Assembly (NCBI GenBank): GCA_012960305.1
Contig: DUBM01000020.1
Span: 62,001-126,000, forward strand
Direction of reading: 5' to 3'
DNA: 64,000 nt
Source of the DNA: Gammaproteobacteria bacterium
GTDB taxonomy: Bacteria; Pseudomonadota; Gammaproteobacteria; Pseudomonadales; Pseudohongiellaceae
Under the pieces are notes generated by a model. The model was not told the origin of the DNA. It did no database searches and worked only from the letters and a program-made list of their open reading frames with translations. Positions within the stretch are counted from its first letter, which is position 1. Every line of letters starts with the position of its first letter. Below, in pieces: positions 35,263 to 44,495 of this stretch. Made by a program: the position numbers and the translations under genes.

Positions 35263-36762
35263 GTGCAGCTAGAATCCAGAGAATATGAAGACGCCCGTCA
35301 AAGTCGAGACCCTCGATTCGATGGGTGTTTTTTTATCGGCGTGTTAACCACTGGAATTTATTGCCGCTCGGTATGTTCAGCTAAGGTGCCTAAGCTAGAA
35401 AATATCCAACTGTATAAATCAGCTGCCTCAGCTGCCTCTGCTGGGTTTCGACCTTGCCTTCGGTGCTGCCCGGAATCATCTCCTGGAACTACTGCGTGGA
35501 GCGGATCGTCCTGGAAAGTTTCCAGAGCTTTGCAATTAATCGATCAAGGTTATTTAGACACCAACTCGGCCCATGACTTGGCCTTGCAAATAGAAGTAGG
35601 TTCGCGCCAGTTAAGTCGGTTGTTTCAGAAACACCTTGGTGCGTCTCCTATTAATTTCGCGCAAACACGTAGACTGCACTTAGCTAAAAAACTGATAGAT
35701 GAAACGCTGATGCCACTTGCAGAAATTTGTTTCGCGGCAGGGTTCGGCAGTGTCCGTAGGTTTAATGCTGTATTTAATGATACTTATGGGCGTTCCCCTA
35801 AAGAGCTTAGAGGAAAGTCTCGAAAATATATTACGGGTAGTGCGAGTGGAATTAATATCACTTTGGCCTATAGGCCTCCTTACGATTGGAAGTCTTTACT
35901 TGGGTTTCTTGCTTATCGCGCGATTCCCGGAGTCGAGCTGGTAAGCGATGATAGTTACGCAAGGAGTATTTCACTAGAGGGCATGAGTGGTTACTTTATC
36001 GCCAGGTTCCTTCCAGAGAAAAACCAGCTTGCAGCAACCATTCAGTTTCCCGATACGAAATATCTATATCAAATCATTGATCGAATTCGTTCTATCTTCG
36101 ATCTGCGCGCTGACAGTGCGCAGATCGATAAATTTCTAAAGAAGGATAAAATGTTGCGTCCGTTATTGAGAAAATACCCTGGCCTCCGGGTGCCAGGAAG
36201 TTGGGACGGTTTCGAAGTTTCCGTACGGGCTGTTCTAGGCCAACAAGTAACAGTCAAAGCGGCGTCTACTTTGGCAAGTCGTATCGCACAACGTTATGGC
36301 TCTGAATTTGATTGTGAAATTGATGGTATTAATAGGGTATTTCCGGAACCGGCCGTTCTCGCGCGAGCGAAAATGAATAATATGGGAATTGTTAGCCAAC
36401 GTATCGCTGCGATAAAATCTATTGCCGAACTTATTGAAGGCAACGAGTTAATTATAAACTGTACTGCGGATACCGCAGAATTTGTAGAAAAAATCTGCCA
36501 GGTAAAAGGAATAGGTGAGTGGACAGCCCAGTATATTGCGATGAGGGCTCTAAGCGATCCTAATGCTTTTCCCTATTCAGATTTAATTCTACTGCGGGCA
36601 GCTGATCCTTCGGGTAAGTCTCTTACGCCGAAACAACTATTGAAATTAGCAGAAGGGTGGCGCCCGTGGCGGGCTTACGCAGTAATTCTATTGTGGAAGC
36701 ACTATCAGATGACTCTAATACCAAATTCGAAAGCAAGAGGCGCAGACAAGAACAAGAAATAA
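35263..36762 (+). CDS. Ada regulator/AlkA DNA-3-methyladenine glycosylase fusion
   Basis: A 499-residue fusion that senses and repairs alkylated DNA. GTG 35263 has GGAG nine bases upstream. Residues 1-80 are the Ada zinc domain with C34, C38, C65 and C68 (YCRSVCSAK, PCLRC); C34 corresponds to the methyl-phosphotriester acceptor. Residues 85-190 hold two AraC-type helix-turn-helix motifs. From about 200 an AlkA N-terminal domain is followed by a helix-hairpin-helix glycosylase (VKGIGEWTAQYIAMRAL) with the catalytic Asp 440 in FPYSDLIL. The ogt gene follows 65 bases downstream, so together they form an adaptive-response-like unit. This fused type is known from many proteobacteria and actinobacteria. 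Confidence 0.9.
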   Translation: MQLESREYEDARQSRDPRFDGCFFIGVLTTGIYCRSVCSAKVPKLENIQLYKSAASAASAGFRPCLRCCPESSPGTTAWSGSSWKVSRALQLIDQGYLDTNSAHDLALQIEVGSRQLSRLFQKHLGASPINFAQTRRLHLAKKLIDETLMPLAEICFAAGFGSVRRFNAVFNDTYGRSPKELRGKSRKYITGSASGINITLAYRPPYDWKSLLGFLAYRAIPGVELVSDDSYARSISLEGMSGYFIARFLPEKNQLAATIQFPDTKYLYQIIDRIRSIFDLRADSAQIDKFLKKDKMLRPLLRKYPGLRVPGSWDGFEVSVRAVLGQQVTVKAASTLASRIAQRYGSEFDCEIDGINRVFPEPAVLARAKMNNMGIVSQRIAAIKSIAELIEGNELIINCTADTAEFVEKICQVKGIGEWTAQYIAMRALSDPNAFPYSDLILLRAADPSGKSLTPKQLLKLAEGWRPWRAYAVILLWKHYQMTLIPNSKARGADKNKK

Positions 36763-36827
36763 AGTAGAGCTTCAAAAATAAAATAGGCAGCACGTATTGA
36801 TGTGCAGAAACGAACAACTGGGGGGCA

Positions 36828-37328
36828 ATGACTACTTATTACAGTTATCAAAAAACACCTATCGGTCAATTACTATTAGCTGGTGATGGCGACTACCTTG
36901 AATTGCTAGGTTTTCCTAGCGGCAAAATGAAGAGAGCCCATGAAGCAACTTGGGTTGAAGATGACAAACCGTTTCGAGAAGTAGCTTTTCAGTTGGATTC
37001 TTACTTCGCGGGTGCGCTGAAAGAATTCGATTTACCTCTGGCGCCAAAGGGGACAGAATTTCAAGAAGGTGTGTGGAATGCCCTGACCAAGATTCCCTAT
37101 GCTGAAACGTGGAGCTACGGCGAATTGGCAGCTTATATTGGAAAACCCAAAGCCTCGCGAGCTGTGGGCGCCGCGAATGGCCTAAATCCGATCCCAGTGA
37201 TTATTCCATGTCATCGAGTGATCGGAGCTAATGGAAAGCTGACAGGATTTGGAGGTGGTTTGGATACAAAGCAATACCTACTTGGCCTTGAAGCTGAATC
37301 AATTAATCCCGGGCTTAAATTTGCCTAG
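36828..37328 (+). CDS. ogt: Methylated-DNA--protein-cysteine methyltransferase
   Basis: A 166-residue suicide repair protein that removes methyl groups from O6-methylguanine and O4-methylthymine. The acceptor Cys 128 lies in IPCHRV, preceded by the DNA-binding region YGELAAYIGKPKASRAVGAANGLNP. The length and the N-terminal domain fit the Ogt rather than the Ada-C form, since the Ada part is in the gene just upstream. Likely co-regulated with the Ada-AlkA fusion. Confidence 0.95.
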   Translation: MTTYYSYQKTPIGQLLLAGDGDYLELLGFPSGKMKRAHEATWVEDDKPFREVAFQLDSYFAGALKEFDLPLAPKGTEFQEGVWNALTKIPYAETWSYGELAAYIGKPKASRAVGAANGLNPIPVIIPCHRVIGANGKLTGFGGGLDTKQYLLGLEAESINPGLKFA

Positions 37329-37442
37329 TCGACTTGCTTGTAAGGGAATGATGATTAATATGCCGTTAGGAAACTCTGTTTTACTATAACTGTCGCAGAT
37401 AGAAGGGTTCCAAATTTGTTAGGGTGATGCGGGTTCTGTTGA

Positions 37443-38489
37443 ATGGCTCATAGTGAAGACATCTGGGAGATGGAAGTCGCAATCATTCGCCTTGGTGATC
37501 TGGCGGGTATAGACGGTCTTGGTGAGCATAATGAACATGCGGACCTCAATGAAATTGCTTATGAATTCACTAATGAAATAGTAAGTTCAGAGATTCAACC
37601 CCGACCCGGCACTCCCGATGGAGGAGAAGGATATTATCTATCGCATATAGCGATTGCAGCCAGTCTGCTTTTGCATTTATCACTAACCGCTGCTTTGCTA
37701 AACTTTGAAATGCTCGGAAGTTTTACTACTGAAACACCAACTATAGTAGAAGTGCGTTTTGTCGCTGACAATCCTTTACGAAACAGCAACAATGAAGAAT
37801 CCATTCCTGAAGAGGAATTGTCACTCGAGGCTCTCGTTCAAGAATCTGAAGTGCTGGCAACAGCTGAGGCGTTGTTAACAGAAGTTGATGAGGTGCTCAC
37901 ACCGGTCGAAGAGCCGCTGGAGAGTGAAAGAACTGACGTTTCTAATCCGACAATTATCCCTCAATCTGAACAAGATGCTAACGAAGTTCAAGCTTTGGAA
38001 TCGCCTGCAATTGCTCACAGTGTTGTGCTGCCGTTCTCGAGTTCAATAGCCAATATTCTGGAGAGCATCGAATCTGAAAGAAGAAGCCGATTCTATTCTT
38101 ACGATTGCAATAGATTAGAGGAAGAGATTGGCATCCGCGAATGCAAACCGAGCGATGATAATAACTATCAGGCCCTGCAGATCAATCCTGTTTATAACGT
38201 TCTTAACCCAAGTCGCCAGCTTGATCATACTAGAGATTCAATCGGAGTACTGACCAGTCAGTCCACTGAGTTGGCATTAAGGCTAGGTTCTGCCGGAATT
38301 CCCGATGGCTTGGCAGATAGTGTGATGGAGCAACTGGAGGTAACAATTACCTTTTATTCCACAACAGCAAATCGAGCAGTAGAGAATATACGCAAGATGA
38401 GAATGAAAAGTGATTCGGAGCAAAGAGCTGACGCAATATTTAGTGATCCCTGGGTTGAATTGCAGTACCAAAAGAAGGGCTCAAGGTAG
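37443..38489 (+). CDS. TonB-like bitopic membrane protein of unknown function
   Basis: A 348-residue protein with a 65-residue acidic cytoplasmic N-terminus, one transmembrane helix (HIAIAASLLLHLSLTAALLNF) and a Glu-rich periplasmic region. The helix and the following TPTIVEVRFV segment look like the start of a TonB-type energy transducer, but the region after it is acidic (EESIPEEELSLEALVQESEVL) rather than Pro-Lys-rich. The C-terminal domain contains two cysteines (YDCNRLEEE, RECKPSD), which could form a disulfide. I do not recognise the C-terminal domain. It lies directly before a decayed MATE gene and may have replaced part of it. Confidence 0.55.
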   Translation: MAHSEDIWEMEVAIIRLGDLAGIDGLGEHNEHADLNEIAYEFTNEIVSSEIQPRPGTPDGGEGYYLSHIAIAASLLLHLSLTAALLNFEMLGSFTTETPTIVEVRFVADNPLRNSNNEESIPEEELSLEALVQESEVLATAEALLTEVDEVLTPVEEPLESERTDVSNPTIIPQSEQDANEVQALESPAIAHSVVLPFSSSIANILESIESERRSRFYSYDCNRLEEEIGIRECKPSDDNNYQALQINPVYNVLNPSRQLDHTRDSIGVLTSQSTELALRLGSAGIPDGLADSVMEQLEVTITFYSTTANRAVENIRKMRMKSDSEQRADAIFSDPWVELQYQKKGSR

Positions 38490-38521
38490 GGTTCTCAACA
38501 AGCAAAAAACCGATCTAGAGA

Positions 38522-38711
38522 ATGACTCCTACCTACATTAATATATTTTGCTTCTGGGTCGTTCAGATACCTCTGGCCTATTTTCTCGCATTAATTTTTG
38601 GGGGTTGGTTCAGTCGGCCTATTTTGGATGCTGTTTGTTTCATATATGCTCACTGGTATAGTGGGCGTCGCTGTTTTTATGCGCGGCAAGTGGAAAGACC
38701 GCGTAGCCTGA
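38522..38711 (+). pseudogene. 3' fossil of a MATE-family multidrug efflux gene
   Basis: The first frame (from 38522) reads TPTYINIFCFWVVQIPLAYFL and then a FG segment, which is the conserved penultimate helix of MATE transporters. A one-base shift near 38605-38615 then gives GSVGLFWMLFVSYMLTGIV and VFMRGKWKDRVA to a TGA at 38709, which is the MATE C-terminus. The 5' nine-tenths of the gene is missing, and an in-frame stop lies just before 38522. It is therefore a truncated, frameshifted remnant. It precedes xdhC by 24 bases. Confidence 0.75.
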
Positions 38712-38735
38712 TACCAAAAAGGGTACTAATTCTCC

Positions 38736-39710
38736 ATGCAAAGTAGTCAGCAACAAATTATCTCCCACGTAGACCAATGGTTGCAGAGCTCCAAGTCAGT
38801 TTGGCTCTGCACTATTTTGAAAACCTGGGGCTCCTCACCACGTCCAATCGGCGCCATGATGGCCTGCACACCTGATGGTGAATTGGTCGGCTCGATATCA
38901 GGTGGGTGTATTGAAGAAGATTTTCTGGAGCAATTACGCGATGGCAGTCTGAAGTCTCAATATGATCAGATAGAAAAGCCACTTATCGTAAAGTACGGCG
39001 TGACCGCAGAAGAGCAGGCTCGACTAAAGCTTCCCTGTGGTGGTCAGCTGCACGTATTGTTGGAATACATTGATCCTAGCGCTAATAACCTGTCGGTATT
39101 TAGTCGATTGGCCAGTGATTTAGAAAATCATTCTCGAGTGAGTCGTACCGTTGCCCTGGACAGCGGTCAGATATCCGCGACTGATAAAAGTAATGAGGAG
39201 GCCGTGATAATAAATGACAACTCCATGTCGCATAGTCTTAGCCCTATGTATCGATTGCTGTTATTGGGAGCTGGAGACGTTGCTAAATTTGTGGCCGAAA
39301 TGGCCTTGGCATTAGAATACGATGTCACCCTCTGTGATCCGAGGGAGAATTACTTAGATAATTGGCATGTAGATGGAGTTGAGACTACGGCAAGGTTGCC
39401 GGACGATGTTGTTCGTGAGCGATTCAATAATCCCTACAGCGGTATAATTGCTCTGGCACACGATCCTCGAGTGGATGATATGGCCTTAATGGAGGCGTTG
39501 AAAACATCCTCTTTTTATATAGGTGCAATGGGGTCCGAACGAACCTCAGCGGCAAGGCGAGAAAGATTGCCGGAATTAGGGCTTAGCCAGGCTGAAATTG
39601 ATTTACTACATGCGCCAATAGGATTTGAAATTCAGAGCAAGACTCCGGCGGAGATCGCAATATCTATCATGGCTGAGGTAACTGCTGTCAGACACAGTAG
39701 AAAGAGCTAA
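38736..39710 (+). CDS. XdhC/CoxI family molybdoenzyme maturation protein
   Basis: A 324-residue cytoplasmic protein of the XdhC family, which binds molybdenum cofactor and helps insert its sulfurated form into xanthine dehydrogenase-type enzymes. The N-terminal domain shows ILKTWGSSPRPIGAMMACTPDGELVGSISGGCIEEDF. The C-terminal Rossmann-like half shows LLLLGAGDVAKFVAEMA and YIGAMGSERTSAARRERL, as usual for XdhC. No molybdenum hydroxylase gene is in the window; a MobA-like transferase that could serve the same enzymes lies at 54.8 kb. The start has a poor ribosome site. Confidence 0.85.
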   Translation: MQSSQQQIISHVDQWLQSSKSVWLCTILKTWGSSPRPIGAMMACTPDGELVGSISGGCIEEDFLEQLRDGSLKSQYDQIEKPLIVKYGVTAEEQARLKLPCGGQLHVLLEYIDPSANNLSVFSRLASDLENHSRVSRTVALDSGQISATDKSNEEAVIINDNSMSHSLSPMYRLLLLGAGDVAKFVAEMALALEYDVTLCDPRENYLDNWHVDGVETTARLPDDVVRERFNNPYSGIIALAHDPRVDDMALMEALKTSSFYIGAMGSERTSAARRERLPELGLSQAEIDLLHAPIGFEIQSKTPAEIAISIMAEVTAVRHSRKS

Positions 39711-40111
39711 CAAAAAACGGGCTGATTAACCTCAAGCTCCACACCGGCTGCTTCCATTGATTCTAGGCGGCGTGCACCTGCTAGTATGCCGATAATGGCG
39801 TAGTTGCCTTCATGGCAGGCATATTCATAAATAGGCTCGTCCATTCTTGAAAGAGGATACTCGTCAGACCATTGCGCTGAGTACACCGTTGGGTCATCTA
39901 CTGTAAATCCATAAACAATTTTATTAGAACTTTCACGTCGAAAAGTTTCGATGACGGTAAGGTTCTCTGTAGGTGCTCCTCGATAGCTCATCCATGGATT
40001 GTAGTTCTTTGTCTTAACTATAAGTGTGTTGCCTTCCCAGCGGCCAATAGAATCGCCCATCCATTTCTGATGTGGGCCAGACACGTAAGAATATATAGGC
40101 GATGATCGCAA
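39707..40111 (-). pseudogene. 5'-truncated gene of the PDFGGIW secreted-protein family
   Basis: This frame encodes the C-terminal third of the same family as the intact gene at 12056: KWMGDSIGRWEGNTLIVKT corresponds to SWMGHSRGHFEGDTLVID, and VIETFRR, DDPTVYSAQW and YEYACHEGN correspond to VTERYTH, DPNVYTESW and YKCVEF. No signal peptide or N-terminal part exists upstream, and the preceding frame is open but without family similarity. The only possible start is a TTG. It overlaps the end of xdhC by four bases on the opposite strand. Most likely a remnant of a longer gene. Confidence 0.6.
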
Positions 40112-40225
40112 CGAATTGTGACACGTTAAGTGTTGATTAAGTCTCAGGTGAATGGTTTTGCTGCCACGGTTGCTGTCTATTTTGCGAGCAGGAAATTATA
40201 TCGGGCAGACTAATTATTTGCTGAA

Positions 40226-41665
40226 CTATGCTAAGTCAGCAAAACGAGGCCATGGTGCCGACTCCTCGAGACTCAAAGCTAACTGCAACAATTGAGCATC
40301 GTGACCCCATGCAGCAGTGAACATAACCCCGACAGGGAGGTCGTCACCCGATCTATGCAAAGGTACTGACATGCTGGGCTGGCCTGTACCATTGTAAAGG
40401 GATGTAAAACCACTATAGGACTTAAAACGTTTTGAATATTCCCGCATGTCTTCGCTGTTCATATTCAACCACCCAATTTTTGCGGGTATTTTACTTAGTA
40501 CCGGTGAAATGATGACATCAATTTGTTGGTGGAATGCAGCCATAGTGCGTGCTGCATCCTGAACGAGATCTCTCGCCGCTAAATAGTCATCGGCAGTTGT
40601 TTCCCGCCCCAACGTTGCCATGATTTTTGTGGATGCTTCCAATGGAGCGCTTTCCAGATCCAATCCTAATTCCAAGATGCGATCGCTAATGGTTTGGTAG
40701 ACGTGCAGGTTAATCATTCTAGACATCGCAGTAATCACCGATTGATAATTAATGGGGTGTCGGATTTCTTCTACGTCGTGACCGAGAGCCTCACAAAGAC
40801 CGGCCGCAGTTCGAACTGCGATTAGGCATTCCTCATCGATTATCTGCTCAGTCGGGTGATCTAATTGGATACCAATTTTTAATTTATTTGGTGTGGTGGT
40901 CAGTGAATCGAAAAACGAAATGCCTGAATCTGGAAGAGGATATAAATTTGGTGAATCTAGTTTAATTACATCTAAATAAGCAGCGCTGTCCCTCACGGTC
41001 TGGCTAACCACATGACCAACGCTCATACCACTCCAGCTGTCAGCTGTCCTGTTTTCAATAGCAGTGAGTCCCTTGCTTGGTTTGAGGCCGAATAAGCCAC
41101 AACAAGCAGCGGGGATGCGAATGGACCCACCACCATCGGTGGCATGGGCGGCTGGAATTATGCCCGCCGCGACTGCCGCGGCAGCACCGCCGCTGGAGCC
41201 GCCAGTTGAGTAGTCAGTGTTCCAAGGGTTGCGGGTTATGCCATTTGCAACGGGCTCTGTAGTTAAAGTTAGTCCACGTTCGGGTGTATTGGTTTTGCCA
41301 AAAATTAATAGTCCAGCATCAACATACTTCTGAACGATATTAGAATTGCTCGGAGCGATATAGCCTTTGAACAGCTCACTGCCAAATGTTGTTGGCAAAT
41401 CTTTTACCGTGCTGAGATCTTTTATTAAGAAGGGGATACCGGCTAGTTTGCTGGGCGTTGACGGTGGAGTTTTAGCGTCAATTGATTTTGCTTGTTCGAT
41501 AGCAGAATCATAAAACTCAAGATTAATCGCATTTAGTTTTGGGTTGACAGACTGTGCTTGGATAATCGCGGCCGTCATTAATTCTTCGGAGTTACATTCT
41601 TTTTTAAGAAGTGATTCTGACTGAGCAATAGCATCCATACTCAAATATTCTGCGGGGGTTAACAT
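40226..41665 (-). CDS. Amidase signature family enzyme
   Basis: A 479-residue hydrolase of amides. The Ser-cisSer-Lys triad is complete: Lys 82 in FLIKDLST, Ser 157 in STGGSSGG and Ser 181 in [10 protein letters not shown]. The glycine-rich signature runs from about 150 to 190. The length is normal. There is no signal peptide, so it is cytoplasmic. The family covers GatA-like, fatty-acid and peptide amidases; no GatB or GatC neighbour is present, so it is not the tRNA amidotransferase subunit. It is read in the same direction as pyrB, 114 bases downstream of it. Confidence 0.9.
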   Translation of the reverse strand: MLTPAEYLSMDAIAQSESLLKKECNSEELMTAAIIQAQSVNPKLNAINLEFYDSAIEQAKSIDAKTPPSTPSKLAGIPFLIKDLSTVKDLPTTFGSELFKGYIAPSNSNIVQKYVDAGLLIFGKTNTPERGLTLTTEPVANGITRNPWNTDYSTGGSSGGAAAAVAAGIIPAAHATDGGGSIRIPAACCGLFGLKPSKGLTAIENRTADSWSGMSVGHVVSQTVRDSAAYLDVIKLDSPNLYPLPDSGISFFDSLTTTPNKLKIGIQLDHPTEQIIDEECLIAVRTAAGLCEALGHDVEEIRHPINYQSVITAMSRMINLHVYQTISDRILELGLDLESAPLEASTKIMATLGRETTADDYLAARDLVQDAARTMAAFHQQIDVIISPVLSKIPAKIGWLNMNSEDMREYSKRFKSYSGFTSLYNGTGQPSMSVPLHRSGDDLPVGVMFTAAWGHDAQLLQLALSLEESAPWPRFADLA

Positions 41666-41779
41666 ATGTTTAATAAATCCTTTCTTAATTTAAAATATTT
41701 CCTAAAATTGTTAAATCTCATAATTAAATTTCAGTTTGATGGCTAATTTCCCTTAACAAATGTTGTTTATAGTTCCCAG

Positions 41780-42793
41780 TTAAAACCTTCCTTCTGTGTA
41801 CCAGCTTACTTTATTGGCTGATTCATCGACCCGGTCAGTTACATCCAGTATAAGTGCGAACAGTGCCATTCGCACTAGCACACCGTTATCGGTTTGCCGG
41901 AAAATTGCCAAATTGGGATGTTGATTCAAGTCATTATCCAGCTCATTGGCATCTTCTCTAGAATCCCTGGGCAGAGGATGCATGATGACCGTGTTGGGCT
42001 GGCAATTACGTGTATAAATTGCTTGATTGAGCCTAAATCGGCCGCGATAAATATCTGCTTCCAATTTAGTCGTAAAACGCTCTTCTTGAATTCGAGTCAG
42101 GTAAATCGTGTCGTTGTCATTGAGACCCGATTCCATGTCTTCTGTTTCTGTTACCTTATGGCCAGAAGTTACGAGATCCGCCACGATATCTTTTGGCATG
42201 CAAAGCTCTTTTGGCGAAATGAGCGTGATCGTAATGTTCTTATACTGCATAAGCAATTGAGATAATGAATGTACGGTTCTTCCGTGTTTTAAATCTCCAA
42301 TCATAGCGATATTCATGCCATCAATGTCGCGATTATTAGATTGCAATTCTTTCTTAATTGTATAGAGGTCTAATAGTGCCTGGGAGGGGTGTTCGTTCGA
42401 GCCGTCGCCGCCATTTATAACAGGTACACGGCTAGCTTTGGAAAACTCTGCTACCGAACCAACCTGAGGATGGCGCATGACGATTACGTCGCTGTAGCCG
42501 CTGATTACACGAGCTGTATCGTAGAGGGATTCGCCTTTAGAAATCGAAGAGGATTTGACGTCAGTTGTTTCTCGAACGTCACCACCAAGTAAGTTGAAAG
42601 CGCAGCCAAAACTAAACCTGGTGCGAGTGCTAGGCTCGAAAAACATATTACCAAGGATAGCGCCATCGAGAATTTTAGTGATCTTCTCTCGATGGGCATA
42701 GGGTTCCATCTTGTCGGCAACGCTGAATAATTTATCAACGTCAGCTCTTTCGAACTGTTTTACGCTGATTATATGGGCGCCGCGAAAATCCAT
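41780..42793 (-). CDS. pyrB: Aspartate carbamoyltransferase catalytic chain
   Basis: A 337-residue cytoplasmic enzyme that makes carbamoyl aspartate from carbamoyl phosphate and aspartate in pyrimidine synthesis. The carbamoyl-phosphate loop is FFEPSTRTR (Ser 55 to Arg 59), followed by KGESLYDTARVI, then NEHPSQALLDLYTI and MHPLPR. These distinguish it from ornithine carbamoyltransferase (argF at 61 kb). It is somewhat longer than the E. coli chain (about 311) and has no adjacent pyrI or pyrC, so regulation by a PyrI chain is not evident. The 5' region holds an inverted repeat that could form a leader hairpin. Confidence 0.9.
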   Translation of the reverse strand: MDFRGAHIISVKQFERADVDKLFSVADKMEPYAHREKITKILDGAILGNMFFEPSTRTRFSFGCAFNLLGGDVRETTDVKSSSISKGESLYDTARVISGYSDVIVMRHPQVGSVAEFSKASRVPVINGGDGSNEHPSQALLDLYTIKKELQSNNRDIDGMNIAMIGDLKHGRTVHSLSQLLMQYKNITITLISPKELCMPKDIVADLVTSGHKVTETEDMESGLNDNDTIYLTRIQEERFTTKLEADIYRGRFRLNQAIYTRNCQPNTVIMHPLPRDSREDANELDNDLNQHPNLAIFRQTDNGVLVRMALFALILDVTDRVDESANKVSWYTEGRF

Positions 42794-42829
42794 GAAATTC
42801 TTTACAAGACCTCCCTATATACTCCTTGG

Positions 42830-42858
42830 TTGAAACCTGCTCGAAACCTTGGTTTCAA
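42830..42858. repeat. Inverted repeat in the pyrB 5' region
   Basis: TTGAAACC (42830-42837) and GGTTTCAA (42851-42858) are exact complements; a third GAAACC unit lies between them, so two alternative hairpins are possible. It lies 37-65 bases upstream of the pyrB start. There is no T-run, so it is not an intrinsic terminator. Confidence 0.4.
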
Positions 42859-43064
42859 ATCAGGGTGGATACTACTACAAATAGGCTAATGGAAGGAATC
42901 GTTATTAGCAATCGAAGCTCGGGAAGAGTTGCGGTAGACTGCTCCAAATAGCCCGTGGCAGTTGAGATTTGATTCGCCGTTATGAAAACACAGTCCCACG
43001 GTGTCTAATTGGGTAGCTTGCGTTGTAAGGCTGCTATTGAAGAATTTAGTTTGGCTGACTTAGG

Positions 43065-44495
43065 GTGGATACCATTTCAGATAAAACAATTTATTGGTAT
43101 GACTTCGAAACATTTGGCGTTAATCCACGCCGAGATAGGGCATCGCAGTTCGCTGGAATTCGGACAGATGAAGATTTAAATATTATTGGCGAGTCATTGG
43201 TTTTATTTTGCAAACCGGCCGATGATTTTCTGCCGGAGCCGATGGCCTGTTTGGTCACCGGGATTAGTCCACAAAAGGCTAAGACCGAAGGTGTGGTCGA
43301 AACTGAGTTTATAAGACAAATACACTATGAACTCTCGCAGCCTGGTACTTGCGTTGCTGGATATAACAGTATTCGGTTCGATGATGAACTCACCCGACAG
43401 TTACTCTATCGAAACTTTTATGACCCCTATGAGCGCGAATGGAAGGGTGGGAATTCCCGTTGGGACATAATCGATATGGTTCGGCTGTGTGCAGCGATTC
43501 GACCGAGTGGAATAAATTGGCCAAAAAAAGACGATGGTAGCAATAGTTTTAAACTCGACGAACTCACTGTGGCGAATGGGATAGAGCATACAGAGGCCCA
43601 TGATGCTCTGGCTGACGTTATCGCCACGATCGAACTGGCGAAATTGATTAAGCAACATCAGCCCAAACTCTACAACTACGTTTATCAATTAAGGAGTAAG
43701 AAAAAAGTACAAATGGAAATTGATCTAGTGACTCAGAAGCCAGTGTTACATGTATCAATGATGTATCCCGCTAAGCAAGGATGTCTGGCTTTGGTTATGC
43801 CGTTGTGCGCTCATCCGAGTAATAATAATGGCGTTATTGTTTACGACTTAAGAGAAAGTCCAGATGATTGGCTGTCTTTAAGTACCGAAGAGATGCGCGC
43901 TCGTCTTTATGCGCCAAAAGAACAACTAGATGCAGGTGCGCGACGCGTTCCCTTCAAAACAATTCACATTAACAAGTGCCCAATAGTTACTTCGCCAGCT
44001 GTTCTGGACCCTGAGAGTGCTGCTGCTTTTGGAGTAGACCTTGAATCTTGTAGAGCCCATTGGCAGAAACTGAAAGAAAGTAAGGGGTTGGTGCCGAAGC
44101 TTAATGGCGTATTTAAGGATGAGCATATCACTCCAGAGCTTGACCCAGATTTCATGATTTACAGTGGTGGTTTTTTTACTGAAACCGATAAGAGTCTAAT
44201 GCAAACTATTCGATCGACACCGGCTATCGATTTAGCGCGGCTAGACCTGCCTTTTAGAGATCGTCGATTGCATGAGATGTTGTTTAGGTATCGGGCTAGA
44301 AATTTTCCTGAAACATTGAATCAAAATGAGCAGGCTGACTGGGAAATGTATCGTCAAAAGAGACTTCATGATCCGTCATCACAAAGCCGATACCGAATAG
44401 GGTTGTTAGAAGCAAAAAAAAGAGTGAATGAGAATCCCGCCACCGAACAGTTTGATGTTCTGCTCGCATTGGAAGAATATGTTGCCAGTCTTTAG
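43065..44495 (+). CDS. sbcB: Exodeoxyribonuclease I
   Basis: A 476-residue 3'-5' single-strand DNA exonuclease acting in recombination and mismatch repair. The DEDD nuclease site begins with YDFETFG (Asp 13 and Glu 15), with GYNSIRFDDE for the second Asp and HDALADV for the third motif. The following SH3-like and helical domains match ExoI in length. The start GTG 43065 puts the DEDD motif close to the N-terminus as in E. coli, though the ribosome site is poor. Transcribed alone, divergent from pyrB. Confidence 0.9.
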   Translation: MDTISDKTIYWYDFETFGVNPRRDRASQFAGIRTDEDLNIIGESLVLFCKPADDFLPEPMACLVTGISPQKAKTEGVVETEFIRQIHYELSQPGTCVAGYNSIRFDDELTRQLLYRNFYDPYEREWKGGNSRWDIIDMVRLCAAIRPSGINWPKKDDGSNSFKLDELTVANGIEHTEAHDALADVIATIELAKLIKQHQPKLYNYVYQLRSKKKVQMEIDLVTQKPVLHVSMMYPAKQGCLALVMPLCAHPSNNNGVIVYDLRESPDDWLSLSTEEMRARLYAPKEQLDAGARRVPFKTIHINKCPIVTSPAVLDPESAAAFGVDLESCRAHWQKLKESKGLVPKLNGVFKDEHITPELDPDFMIYSGGFFTETDKSLMQTIRSTPAIDLARLDLPFRDRRLHEMLFRYRARNFPETLNQNEQADWEMYRQKRLHDPSSQSRYRIGLLEAKKRVNENPATEQFDVLLALEEYVASL

